Below, in pieces: positions 53,952 to 62,578 of a stretch of DNA of 64,000 nucleotides (within the stretch, counting starts at the first letter, position 1; each line of letters starts with the position of its first letter). Below the pieces are notes generated by a model. It saw only the letters and a list, made by a program, of their open reading frames with translations. It ran no database searches and had not been told where the DNA came from. The position numbers and the translations under genes were made by a program. Origin of the DNA: an uncultured Eubacteriales bacterium (GTDB lineage Bacteria; Bacillota; Clostridia; Christensenellales; Borkfalkiaceae); the NCBI GenBank assembly GCA_902767225.1, contig CACXGN010000003.1, forward strand, positions 84,784 to 148,783, in the 5' to 3' direction.

Positions 53952-54995
53952 TTACGGGTTATATTGCGATTCTGCCTTGGTAATTCCGTCTTTATAGATT
54001 TTAGCGAAGTCGTTTTTCATAGAGATAGGGGTGAAACCTTTTGCTTCATAATCGGCGGATTTTGTAGCCCAGTCTTGCGTGCCCCATTCACGGACGTTAT
54101 CGTCCGCAACGACCATATATGCCTGCGCAAGATAGGGGTTCCTATCGTCTATTGCATAATTCATCATACTCGTGTCGCTACCGCTATTGCCGAAGGCAAG
54201 CACGGGGCGTTTGCCGATTTCTCTTTCAATATAGATAGATTTATTTGCGTTAAGATTTTTTTGGATAAATCCGCCCGTCAAAACCAAATCGTCACCTTTT
54301 TCATATTTGAAATTCATATTAGAAGATTCTGTTTCGTAACCTTTAACTTTAACTTCAAAGTCAGTTCCTATCACGTGGTTTGGCGTAACGTAATCTTTTA
54401 TAGGGGAGTTTGCGACGATGGCGCGGGTAGTAGTGCGTTCCGTTCCGCTTATAACGTAAACGGTAAATTCGTTTTCGTATAAGAAACGGACTACTTCGAC
54501 CATAGGCAGATAGAAGTTGTCGATATAGCGCATATTATTGAAACTTTTCGTTTTCTTCTGCCCGAAAGAAACTACGTAGTCGTAAAACTCGCCGACGGTC
54601 ATACCAGCGTAAGCCTTGGCGAAGTTCCTTGCCAAAGTTTCGTCCGCAAGGTAGCCCGGCTGAATCGACGCGGCAATCTCTTTAAGTTCGTCAGAAACCT
54701 TGTCGGGATGATCGACCGTGCAATATTCTATGAACATCATAGTGTCGTAATAGGTATAATACGTTTCGCAGGCGAGAGTGCCGTCCATATCGAACACGGC
54801 TATTCTGTCGTTAACGGGGATAAAATCCTTGGATTTTTCGTCCGTAACGGTCGCAACGTAAGTCGTAAGTTTTGTCAGCGCTTCGCAATCGTTCCAGTAT
54901 GCGGGTTTTTTGATCTCACTTTTTCCGCACGCAAAAAAGGTGGTCATGATCGCAAGCGTCAATAATAAAACCGCTATTCTTCTGATAAACTTCAT
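53952..54995 (-). CDS. HAD-family phosphatase lipoprotein
   Basis: A 347-aa exported protein. The signal peptide ends with lipobox FFAC (Cys ~23). The HAD core has AVFDMDGTLACETYY (motif I, nucleophile Asp), YVISGTERTTTR (motif II Thr/Ser) and VLAFGNSGSDTSMMNYA (motif IV). It resembles SerB-like haloacid dehalogenase hydrolases placed outside the cell. Substrate unknown; a phosphate-scavenging role is possible. SD AGGAG on the minus strand. Confidence 0.85.
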   Translation of the reverse strand: MKFIRRIAVLLLTLAIMTTFFACGKSEIKKPAYWNDCEALTKLTTYVATVTDEKSKDFIPVNDRIAVFDMDGTLACETYYTYYDTMMFIEYCTVDHPDKVSDELKEIAASIQPGYLADETLARNFAKAYAGMTVGEFYDYVVSFGQKKTKSFNNMRYIDNFYLPMVEVVRFLYENEFTVYVISGTERTTTRAIVANSPIKDYVTPNHVIGTDFEVKVKGYETESSNMNFKYEKGDDLVLTGGFIQKNLNANKSIYIEREIGKRPVLAFGNSGSDTSMMNYAIDDRNPYLAQAYMVVADDNVREWGTQDWATKSADYEAKGFTPISMKNDFAKIYKDGITKAESQYNP

Positions 54996-55022
54996 AATAT
55001 AGTTCTCCTAAAATCCAACTTG

Positions 55023-55454
55023 TTATTTGCCCGAATAAAACTCGGTCGTAGTAAGATTGCTTTGGATAAGCACGGAACTTTGATTGAACACGCTTATCAT
55101 TTCGTCCGCCGCGGCGTGAACCTTGCTAAGCGTGGTGTCGCTTAAATATATAACCAAAGTATATTCCTGATATGCGGTTTCGCCGTCTTTCCAACCGCCG
55201 CTTGCTTCGGAAATCGTATATCCGCCGAATCTTTCAAGCAATATCTCTTCAGCCTTTTCTTTGGCTTCGCTAGGCGTAAAAACGGGAAGATTTGTATCTT
55301 TATCGTTAGTGCCGAGATATAAAACGTATTGAGTGTCGGCTTTTTGACCGCTGTTTTTGGTGAGCGCCGGTATTGCCAGCGAAATAGCCGCGATAGATAA
55401 CATGGCGGTGATAACGCAGATAACACAAAGCCAAATACTTAATTTTTTGTTCAT
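55023..55454 (-). CDS. membrane-anchored DUF3574-like protein
   Basis: A 143-aa protein with an N-terminal helix (WLCVICVITAMLSIAAISLA) and an outside domain: YVLYLGTNDKDTNLPVF, GGYTISEASGGWKDGE and QEYTLVIYLSD. These match what I recall of DUF3574. The start overlaps the cstA stop by 4 bp, so the two are co-translated and may work together. Confidence 0.65.
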   Translation of the reverse strand: MNKKLSIWLCVICVITAMLSIAAISLAIPALTKNSGQKADTQYVLYLGTNDKDTNLPVFTPSEAKEKAEEILLERFGGYTISEASGGWKDGETAYQEYTLVIYLSDTTLSKVHAAADEMISVFNQSSVLIQSNLTTTEFYSGK

Positions 55455-56968
55455 ATTTCTTTCTCCTTGTTTTCTGTAATTTTATTTTCTTCGGGTATAT
55501 CGTCCCCGAGATTGCCGAGTTTATTTAAAGTATCCGAGCGTTTAACGTGCCTTATCCAAAGAACTATGTAAAGAATAAAAAGCGCAATGGCAAAAGCCGC
55601 ACCGATGGGGTAAGAGATTGCCGTGGATAATCTGAAACCTTCTTGCGAAGTCAGAATATACGTCATACAGACGGCAGACATAAAGGTTGCGGGAAAGGCT
55701 GTTAAAAACGATCCGAATCGGTATTTGCCTTTTTTAACGAGATATGCCGTGGCGATCCAAAGCGAAATCATTGCTAGAGTTTGATTGCTCCAAGAAAAAT
55801 ATCGCCAAATTATCCCGAAGCCCTTGTCGTTAGCCATTGCAAACCAAGTTAAAAGCCCGCCTACGGCTAATAACGGTATAGTAATTATAAGTCTGTTCTT
55901 TATCTTTTTCTGTTCCAAATTAAACGTTTCGCCTAAAATCAGTCTTGCGCCGCGGAACGCCGTGTCGCCCGAAGTGATAGGGCAAATAACCACGCCGGCG
56001 ATCGCAAGGATCCCGCCGAACGTGCCTAAAACTCCGGTGGATATTTCGTATACAACGTTAGAAGCCCCACCCGCAAGCGCTTCGTTTAATAACTGCGTAG
56101 TTCCGTAAAAAGCAACGCCGGCAGCAGCCCAAACAAGCGCTATAACCGATTCGCTTATCATGGCGCCGTAAAATACTTTTCTGCCCACTTTTTCGCTCGT
56201 TATGCATTTTGAGATCATGGGCGATTGCGTAGCGTGAAATCCGGAGATAGCCCCGCACGCAACGGTGATAAACATATACGGCCAAACGGGTGTTCCGTCC
56301 GGATGCAGGTTTTTAAGCGATATTTCGGGGATCGTATATTTTCCGCCCGAAAAAATAATTCCGCCGATAACCGCGCCCGCCATAACTATAAGCAGCACGC
56401 CGAATACGGGGTAAAGTTTTCCGATAAGTTTATCTATGGGAAGAAGAGTCGCCAAAAGATAATACGCAAGTATGATAATCGCCCAAAAAGTGCTGCTCAT
56501 CCAGTCCGGCGTAAGATTTGCAAGTAGTTCCGCGGGGCTCGTTACGAAAACGGTTCCGCAAAGAACTAACAGCACGACGGAAAAAATGCGCATGACCCAT
56601 TTTAACCATTTGCCTATATAGTTACCCGAAAGTTCGGCAATAGACGCACCGTCATGCCGCTCGCTTATCATACCTGACATGTAGTCGTGAACGGTTCCGC
56701 CAAGAATCGAACCTAAAACGATCCACAAAAAAACAACGGGTCCGAACACCGCCCCCATAAGCGCGCCGAAAATAGGACCTGTGCCCGCAATGTTAAGTAA
56801 TTGCACTAAAAATGCTTTCCACGTCTTCATAGGCACACGGTCTACGCCGTCGTTTTCTTTAACGGCAGGCGTTTTGCGCCCGTCGGGACTGAATACCTTT
56901 TCAGTAACACGGCTATACACTAAATAACCTATGATCAATACGGCAAACGAAATAAATAACGATATCAT
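55451..56968 (-). CDS. cstA: CstA-family peptide/pyruvate transporter
   Basis: A 505-aa membrane protein with about 12-14 helices. FLVQLLNIAGTGPIFGALMG, WIVLGSILGGTVHDYMSGMI, SGFHATQSPMISKCITSE, CPITSGDTAFRGARLILGE and the late SWSNQTLAMISLWIATAYL are typical. The family takes up pyruvate or peptides in carbon starvation. The short form (about 500 aa) is common in Clostridia. First gene of the cstA-DUF3574-HAD strand run. Confidence 0.93.
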   Translation of the reverse strand: MISLFISFAVLIIGYLVYSRVTEKVFSPDGRKTPAVKENDGVDRVPMKTWKAFLVQLLNIAGTGPIFGALMGAVFGPVVFLWIVLGSILGGTVHDYMSGMISERHDGASIAELSGNYIGKWLKWVMRIFSVVLLVLCGTVFVTSPAELLANLTPDWMSSTFWAIIILAYYLLATLLPIDKLIGKLYPVFGVLLIVMAGAVIGGIIFSGGKYTIPEISLKNLHPDGTPVWPYMFITVACGAISGFHATQSPMISKCITSEKVGRKVFYGAMISESVIALVWAAAGVAFYGTTQLLNEALAGGASNVVYEISTGVLGTFGGILAIAGVVICPITSGDTAFRGARLILGETFNLEQKKIKNRLIITIPLLAVGGLLTWFAMANDKGFGIIWRYFSWSNQTLAMISLWIATAYLVKKGKYRFGSFLTAFPATFMSAVCMTYILTSQEGFRLSTAISYPIGAAFAIALFILYIVLWIRHVKRSDTLNKLGNLGDDIPEENKITENKEKEI

Positions 56969-57003
56969 GATAACTCCCTTATTTAGCCTATAAACCGAAA
57001 TTG

Positions 57004-57033
57004 ATTATAGCATTTTATCTACCGTATTGTCAA
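57004..57033 (-). promoter_or_regulatory. sigma-A promoter of cstA
   Basis: Minus strand TTGACA (57033-57028), 18-bp spacer, TATAAT (57009-57004). Confidence 0.8.
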
Positions 57034-57071
57034 TTTAAACATAATAAATATAGAACAGTCGCTTCTCGCAC

Positions 57072-57100
57072 GAAAAAAACACCTTTCGGTGCTTTTTCCT
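57072..57100 (-). terminator. terminator-like hairpin
   Basis: GCACC-GAAA-GGTGT with flanking A and T runs, in the gap between divergent cstA and the MoxR gene. TGACA-GTATT-TGTCA at 57130-57144 is a small palindrome in the same gap and could be an operator. Confidence 0.5.
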
Positions 57101-57193
57101 TTTGATTATTTTGATTAAAAAATCAAATATGACAGTATTTGTCAAAATTTTATTGTAGTATTAAGAAAAAAGTATTACAAAGGAGCCTAAAAC

Positions 57194-58300
57194 ATGAAAG
57201 CCCAATCAAAAAAAGATATGACCGTAGAAGAAATAAAAAATGTTCTATCTAAAGTATACGTGGAATTGATAGAAAACGATATACCTTTTAAGAAATTTCC
57301 GTCGGTAATGCTTTGGGGTTCGCCGGGGGTAGGAAAGTCGCAAGGTGTAAAACAAATTGCAAAAGATATTGAAGTTAAAACAGGAAAAAAAGTCGTAGTA
57401 ACAGACGTAAGGCTATTGCTCTTCAATCCGGTTGACCTTAGAGGCATACCAACGTCAAATGCAGAGAAAACCTTGGCTGTTTGGTTAAAACCGCAAATAT
57501 TTCAAATGGATGAAAGCAAAGAAGTAGTTAACATTTTGTTTTTGGACGAAATATCTGCGGCTCCGCCTTCCGTTCAAGCGGCGGCGTATCAGATAACTTT
57601 GGATAGGGTTATAGGAGAGCATAAAATACCCGACAACTGTATTATTATTGCGGCAGGAAACAGAGTAAGCGACAAATCTGTTGCTTACAAAATGCCAAAA
57701 GCACTTGCCAACAGACTATTACATTTGGACGTTTGCGTCGACAGTTCGGCATGGCTTAGTTGGGCGACGGAAAACGGTATAAACAGCATTGTTACAAGTT
57801 TCTTGGCATATCAACCGACCGCTCTTAATGCGGGAAACGATATCTTAGATGAAAACGATTCAAACTCATTTCCGACGCCACGTTCTTGGGAAATGGTAAG
57901 CAATATACTTAATATATTGAACGGAGATTTAGATGTGGCATATCCCTTATTGTGCGGGTGTGTGGGAAGCAATATTGCAAATGAGCTTATCTTATGGGCA
58001 GAAGTGTTTAATAGAATTCCTTTACCGGAAGAAATCTGCACAATGACGAATATAGGAGTTCCGGTAAGGTTAGAGGCTATTTATGCAACTGTATTTTCTC
58101 TTATCGAATATCTTAAAAAACATAATAGCGAAAGCGAAGTCTTTAATGCAATAAAATACGTAAGCAAAATACCCCAAATGGAATTCAAACATAATTTTTT
58201 TAGTTTTATATATAAAATGAAGGAAGTTAGGCGTGTTGCAGCAAAAGTTGACGAATTTAATAGTTGGATGGTAAATAACGGATTATATGAAGATGACTGA
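57194..58300 (+). CDS. MoxR-type AAA+ ATPase
   Basis: A 368-aa ATPase. Walker A LWGSPGVGKSQGVKQIA (~38-54), Walker B NILFLDEISAAPPSVQAAAY (~115), sensor 1 IIIAAGNRVSDKSVAYKMPK, and Arg finger region ALANRLLHLDV. The VWA gene follows with 14 bp overlap. MoxR-VWA pairs act as chaperone-like complexes that insert cofactors or remodel proteins; the target here is not seen. Confidence 0.9.
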   Translation: MKAQSKKDMTVEEIKNVLSKVYVELIENDIPFKKFPSVMLWGSPGVGKSQGVKQIAKDIEVKTGKKVVVTDVRLLLFNPVDLRGIPTSNAEKTLAVWLKPQIFQMDESKEVVNILFLDEISAAPPSVQAAAYQITLDRVIGEHKIPDNCIIIAAGNRVSDKSVAYKMPKALANRLLHLDVCVDSSAWLSWATENGINSIVTSFLAYQPTALNAGNDILDENDSNSFPTPRSWEMVSNILNILNGDLDVAYPLLCGCVGSNIANELILWAEVFNRIPLPEEICTMTNIGVPVRLEAIYATVFSLIEYLKKHNSESEVFNAIKYVSKIPQMEFKHNFFSFIYKMKEVRRVAAKVDEFNSWMVNNGLYEDD

Positions 58301-59651
58301 AAAAAGAAAGCAAACGCTAAAAAATGCCGTTTTTGATTCAAGAGCAAGAATAATGTTAGAAAATCCGGTATATGCGCTTTTGCTTATGTGTCTTAAAGTT
58401 GTTATCGACGATAATATTCAAACTGTTTCCGTAAATGAAAACTGTATTTTCTTTAATGCAAATTTTTTACAAAAACTATATCCGAAAGAACTTGACTTCG
58501 TGCTGATTCATCAACTTTATCATATTATTCATGGCGACGTATGGAGAGAAAAAGATTTGCAAGGAAGTGATTATCATTATGCATGCGATATTATAAACAA
58601 TACAAAATTGATAAACGACGGAGTAGCCGAGCACACCTATCCGCATTTAGGCAAACAAAGTTATAAAGACTTTGAAAAATACGGTTTAAGCCTAAAACCT
58701 ATCGATTTATATATTTCAAAGGTAATCAGTATAGAGTCGTTGTCGCCGCAAGATCAAAAAAGATTTTTGTTCGATACTGATATAAAGTGGAGCGAATATT
58801 ATGACTTTGGACAATATGGAGATATTCTGATCGATTCCGAAAAAGAAATAGATGAAAGTATCTTCGCAAAAAACGGTAGTGAAAAAGACAATAAAAAAGG
58901 AAACGATAAAAGCGAAAGCGATAATAATTCGGATAACGCCGAGACTTTTGAAGAAAATGGAAAAAAATACGAAAAAATACATAACGAATCAAAAAAGAAA
59001 TGGGAGAAAAGGGTTGAATTTGCGCTAAAAACAGTAAAAGGAACAAGCGGCGCAGGACAGGGGCTTGAAGAAGAACTACAAGAATTAAAAATAGATAGAA
59101 TAAAAAAATCCCAAATCAACTGGCGTAAAATATTAAACGAAGTTTTAAGCACCGAAACTTGTGATTATTCTTTTACTCCACCCGACAGAAGGTATGACGA
59201 CAGTCCTTTTTTCTTGCCGGACTTCAACGAAAAAGAAATGAAGACAAAAGACGTTTTGTTTATGGTAGATACTTCGGCTTCTATAAGGATTTCAGATTTA
59301 ACGGTGGCTTTTTCGGAAATAAAAGGGGCTATAGAACAATTTGGTGGAAAACTAAACGGTAAGTTGGGTTTTTTTGACGTAAAAGTAAATAAAGTCGTAG
59401 ATTTTTCGACTGTTAATAATATTGAAAATATCGTTCCGATAGGTGGCGGCGGGACTGACTTTTTCTGTATTTTTGATTATATAAAAAGCAACTTTTCGTT
59501 AAATGAATTCAGTCAAATAATAATATTAACCGACGGAGATGCGCAGTTTCCAAACGAAAATGCGGCAATGGGTATACCGGTTTTATGGCTTATAAATAAT
59601 ATGTCGATAGATCCGCCTTGGGGCATGGTGGCGAGAATAAACGTAAAATAA
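58287..59651 (+). CDS. DUF2201-type metallopeptidase-like and VWA domain protein
   Basis: A 454-aa protein. N-terminal part (~1-190) with LDFVLIHQLYHIIHGDVW (HxxxH) and HYACDIINNTKLINDG fits the DUF2201 putative metallopeptidase domain. A charged Lys/Asp/Asn linker lies near 195-250. From ~325 is a VWA fold with KDVLFMVDTSASIRISDLTV (MIDAS DxSxS), GGGGTDFFCIFDYI and IIILTDGDAQFPNE. It is the partner of the MoxR gene. Confidence 0.87.
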   Translation: MKMTEKRKQTLKNAVFDSRARIMLENPVYALLLMCLKVVIDDNIQTVSVNENCIFFNANFLQKLYPKELDFVLIHQLYHIIHGDVWREKDLQGSDYHYACDIINNTKLINDGVAEHTYPHLGKQSYKDFEKYGLSLKPIDLYISKVISIESLSPQDQKRFLFDTDIKWSEYYDFGQYGDILIDSEKEIDESIFAKNGSEKDNKKGNDKSESDNNSDNAETFEENGKKYEKIHNESKKKWEKRVEFALKTVKGTSGAGQGLEEELQELKIDRIKKSQINWRKILNEVLSTETCDYSFTPPDRRYDDSPFFLPDFNEKEMKTKDVLFMVDTSASIRISDLTVAFSEIKGAIEQFGGKLNGKLGFFDVKVNKVVDFSTVNNIENIVPIGGGGTDFFCIFDYIKSNFSLNEFSQIIILTDGDAQFPNENAAMGIPVLWLINNMSIDPPWGMVARINVK

Positions 59652-59668
59652 AGTTTTTAATTATTTTC

Positions 59669-60898
59669 CTATAACCTTTCCCAGATATAATCGGAATATC
59701 GATCGGTAAGGTAATATGCCGTAAGTGTAGAGTCGGAAAGAGTTTTTGCGGATAAGGTTTTAGCGGCAAAAGACGAATTATAACAAATCCAGTCGCTATC
59801 GCCTGATATAATAATATTTTTCAGTTTATCGCAGTTTTTAAATGCACCTATATAAATATATTTAACAGTTTTAGGTATCACGATTTTTTCTAACGCCTTG
59901 CAACCCATAAAGGCGGATTCGCCTATTTCTTCCAGCCCGTCTTTAAGTTCGGCGTTTTTTAGATTTAAGCAAAAGTAAAAGGAATATTCACTTAGCTTTT
60001 TAACGTTCTTGCTTAATTTCAGACTTTCCGCACTAAAACATCCGCGGAAAGCGTATGGTTCAACCGTGGTTACGTGATCGGGAATATCAATATTTTGAAT
60101 AAATTCACAATCGGCAAGACCAGATCTTTCGATGGTCTTTACCGAACTCGGGATATTAAAAGCCGTCCCTTTATAGTCGGACATAGAATATTCGTCAATT
60201 TTATCCATTTTTGGATTATCCCAAACTATTTCCGCAGTTACACCTAAAAATGCGAAAGTCCCTACCGAAGATACTCCGTCGCCCAAAATAATTTTTTCTA
60301 TCATAGTGCAGTTTCTGAAAGCGGAATAAGGGATATAAGTATTGCCCGTTCCCGTAATGCGGACGGTTTTAAGAGAAATAGGTAGACAGTAATCGGCGGA
60401 CTCAACTGCGTCTAACGTATCAAAATAATAATACTGCGTTATCGTGTCGCTGCCCTCAAAAGGCTCTTCGCCGAAAGTATATCCTAATGTATAAAGTTTT
60501 GTTCCGACCTTTTCGCGATTTGTTTTTCCAACAAATGGCAAAGTCAGTTCGGCAAGGCTATTGCATCCGCTAAATACTCCGTAGCCCATATTTTTAACAC
60601 AGTTTGGTATATAGGCGGTTTCTAAATTTTTGCAACCCTTAAACGCGTGATCGGAAATTGCGGTTACGGGCAGTTCGTCTATATATTTTGGGACAACTAT
60701 GTTTTTAATAGTTTTATCTTTAACGGATAAAATTTTTACTTCTTTATTTTCAGTAATATAAATAAATTCATCGCTTTTACTTTCTACGTTTTGATCCGAA
60801 GTATCGCCGTTACCTGTTTTTTTGCAGCCGAAAAAAGGGAAAAGAAAAGCGATCGATACAATAAATAAAGTCAATATTTTAATAAACTTACTTTTCAT
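59669..60898 (-). CDS. LRR_5 (BspA-like) surface lipoprotein
   Basis: A 409-aa protein with signal peptide and lipobox FFGC (Cys ~25). Residues ~75-355 hold BspA-type repeats (VTAISDHAFKGCKNLETAYI, CVKNMGYGVFSGCNSLAELT, HVTTVEPYAFRGCFSAESLK, GLEEIGESAFMGCKALEKIV). It ends in the motif DSDWICYNSSFAAKTLSAKT..AYYL..W shared with two other lipoproteins here. Base use is closer to the host than in those two. Confidence 0.88.
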   Translation of the reverse strand: MKSKFIKILTLFIVSIAFLFPFFGCKKTGNGDTSDQNVESKSDEFIYITENKEVKILSVKDKTIKNIVVPKYIDELPVTAISDHAFKGCKNLETAYIPNCVKNMGYGVFSGCNSLAELTLPFVGKTNREKVGTKLYTLGYTFGEEPFEGSDTITQYYYFDTLDAVESADYCLPISLKTVRITGTGNTYIPYSAFRNCTMIEKIILGDGVSSVGTFAFLGVTAEIVWDNPKMDKIDEYSMSDYKGTAFNIPSSVKTIERSGLADCEFIQNIDIPDHVTTVEPYAFRGCFSAESLKLSKNVKKLSEYSFYFCLNLKNAELKDGLEEIGESAFMGCKALEKIVIPKTVKYIYIGAFKNCDKLKNIIISGDSDWICYNSSFAAKTLSAKTLSDSTLTAYYLTDRYSDYIWERL

Positions 60899-60961
60899 TA
60901 CAAAAAGTATCTGATATTATGGCAAAAATATGTATATTTTGTCGAATATGTATTTAGTCTG

Positions 60962-60990
60962 TTGAAAAGATTATTTAAAAATGATACAAT
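60962..60990 (+). promoter_or_regulatory. sigma-A promoter of the FAD-protein gene
   Basis: TTGAAA (60962-60967), 17-bp spacer, TACAAT (60985-60990). Confidence 0.7.
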
Positions 60991-61017
60991 AAGTAAAAAA
61001 GTAAAATAAAGGCATAA

Positions 61018-62535
61018 ATGAAGATAAACGACTTAAAACTTCCGTTAAATAAAGACGAAAGCGATTTAAAAAAGATAGCAGAGAAAAAAACCGGTATAAA
61101 AAACGGATACTTCCGCATACTCAAAAAATCACTTGATGCAAGAAACAAAAGCGATATAAAAAAAGTATTTTCGGTGGAGATATCCGAATCGCCTTTTCCT
61201 TTGCCTGATGAAAATATTAAAGAGTATAACTATCCGGAAAGAATTTTGATCGTAGGGTTCGGGCCGGCAGGTATGTTCGCGGGGCTTCGGCTTGCAAGGG
61301 CGGGATTTAAGCCGCTTATAATCGAACGCGGCGAAAGAGTTGAAGACCGAAAAAAGACCAACGACGCGTTTTTTAAGTTTCAAACCCTTAATCCGGAGTC
61401 GAATATCCAGTTCGGGGAAGGCGGCGCGGGGACTTTTTCTGATGGGAAATTAAATACCGGTGTGAACGGTAAATATTCGGAATACGTTTTAAGCGAGTTT
61501 GTTAAACACGGCGCGCCCGAGGAAATAAAGTATATCTATAAACCGCATATAGGCAGCGATATATTGCCAAGCGTTGTTAAAAGTATTCGTGAAGAGATAA
61601 TATCGCTGGGCGGTGAAATTCGCTTTAATTCGCTTCTTACGGGCGTTAATATCAAAGACGGAAAAGTCGTTTCGGTAACCGTTCGTTCAAATAACGGAAA
61701 CGAAGAAATTGCCGTCGACGACGTTATTCTTGCCATCGGGCACAGTAGCCGCGATACATACGAGGCGCTATATAAAGCGGGAATATATATGGAAAAAAAG
61801 GATTGCGCGATAGGGTTTAGAGTAGAGCATTTGCAATGCGATATAAACTTGGCGCAATTCGGTAAAGATATAGGGCTTACCGCCGACTATAAACTGACCA
61901 GTAATAAAGCGGATAGGGGTGTTTTTTCTTTTTGTATGTGCCCCGGTGGAACGGTCGTTCCCGCGGCGAGTGAAGAAGGCGGAGTTGTTACGAACGGCAT
62001 GAGCGAGTATAAAAGGGATAAAGAAAATGCGAACAGCGCCATAGTCTGCCAAATAAGGAGTTCGGATTACGGCGATTCTCGCGGGGTTTTAAGCGGGATA
62101 GACTTTTTGCGCAATATCGAGAAAAAAGCGTTTATGATAGGCGGCGGCAATTATTTGGCGCCTTGCCAGAATATAACTGATTTTATGACGGATAATTTAA
62201 GCAATAAATTCGGAAAAGTAAAGCCGTCGTATTTTATAGGTACGAAGTTTGCCCGCGCGGAAGACGTTTTGCCGAAATTCGTCTGCGATAATATAAGGGT
62301 TGGGCTTGCCGATATGAATAATAAGATAAAAGGTTTTGCGGAAAGCGGGGTTTTAACCATGCCCGAAACAAGGACTTCTTCGCCTGTTAGAATAGTCCGC
62401 GACGAAAACCTTTCCGCGGTAAATGTTTCAAACCTTTATCCGTCGGGCGAAGTGGGGTATGCCGGCGGAATAATGTCTTCTGCGATGGACGGCGTAAAAA
62501 TAGCCGAAAAAATCAAAGATAAGTATCAAAAATAA
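61018..62535 (+). CDS. FAD-dependent dehydrogenase-like protein (COG2509 type)
   Basis: A 505-aa protein. An N-terminal ~75-residue domain is followed by the FAD-binding ILIVGFGPAGMFAGLRLARA (GxGxxG variant, ~78-97), ERGERVEDRKK, QFGEGGAGTFSDGKLNTGV and the late DLSN-type SNLYPSGEVGYAGGIMSSAM, which closes the FAD site. This set is typical of the conserved but uncharacterised FAD-dependent dehydrogenases. Substrate not known. AAAGG precedes the ATG. Confidence 0.87.
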   Translation: MKINDLKLPLNKDESDLKKIAEKKTGIKNGYFRILKKSLDARNKSDIKKVFSVEISESPFPLPDENIKEYNYPERILIVGFGPAGMFAGLRLARAGFKPLIIERGERVEDRKKTNDAFFKFQTLNPESNIQFGEGGAGTFSDGKLNTGVNGKYSEYVLSEFVKHGAPEEIKYIYKPHIGSDILPSVVKSIREEIISLGGEIRFNSLLTGVNIKDGKVVSVTVRSNNGNEEIAVDDVILAIGHSSRDTYEALYKAGIYMEKKDCAIGFRVEHLQCDINLAQFGKDIGLTADYKLTSNKADRGVFSFCMCPGGTVVPAASEEGGVVTNGMSEYKRDKENANSAIVCQIRSSDYGDSRGVLSGIDFLRNIEKKAFMIGGGNYLAPCQNITDFMTDNLSNKFGKVKPSYFIGTKFARAEDVLPKFVCDNIRVGLADMNNKIKGFAESGVLTMPETRTSSPVRIVRDENLSAVNVSNLYPSGEVGYAGGIMSSAMDGVKIAEKIKDKYQK

Positions 62536-62542
62536 CTTGATA

Positions 62543-62571
62543 TTGACAAGCGTATTATTTAAGAGTATAAT
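62543..62571 (+). promoter_or_regulatory. consensus promoter abutting the next start codon
   Basis: TTGACA (62543-62548), 17-bp spacer, TATAAT (62566-62571), a perfect consensus. The ATG at 62579 is seven bases after the -10, so the mRNA would start at the ATG. Confidence 0.85.
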
Positions 62572-62578
62572 TAAGTTT

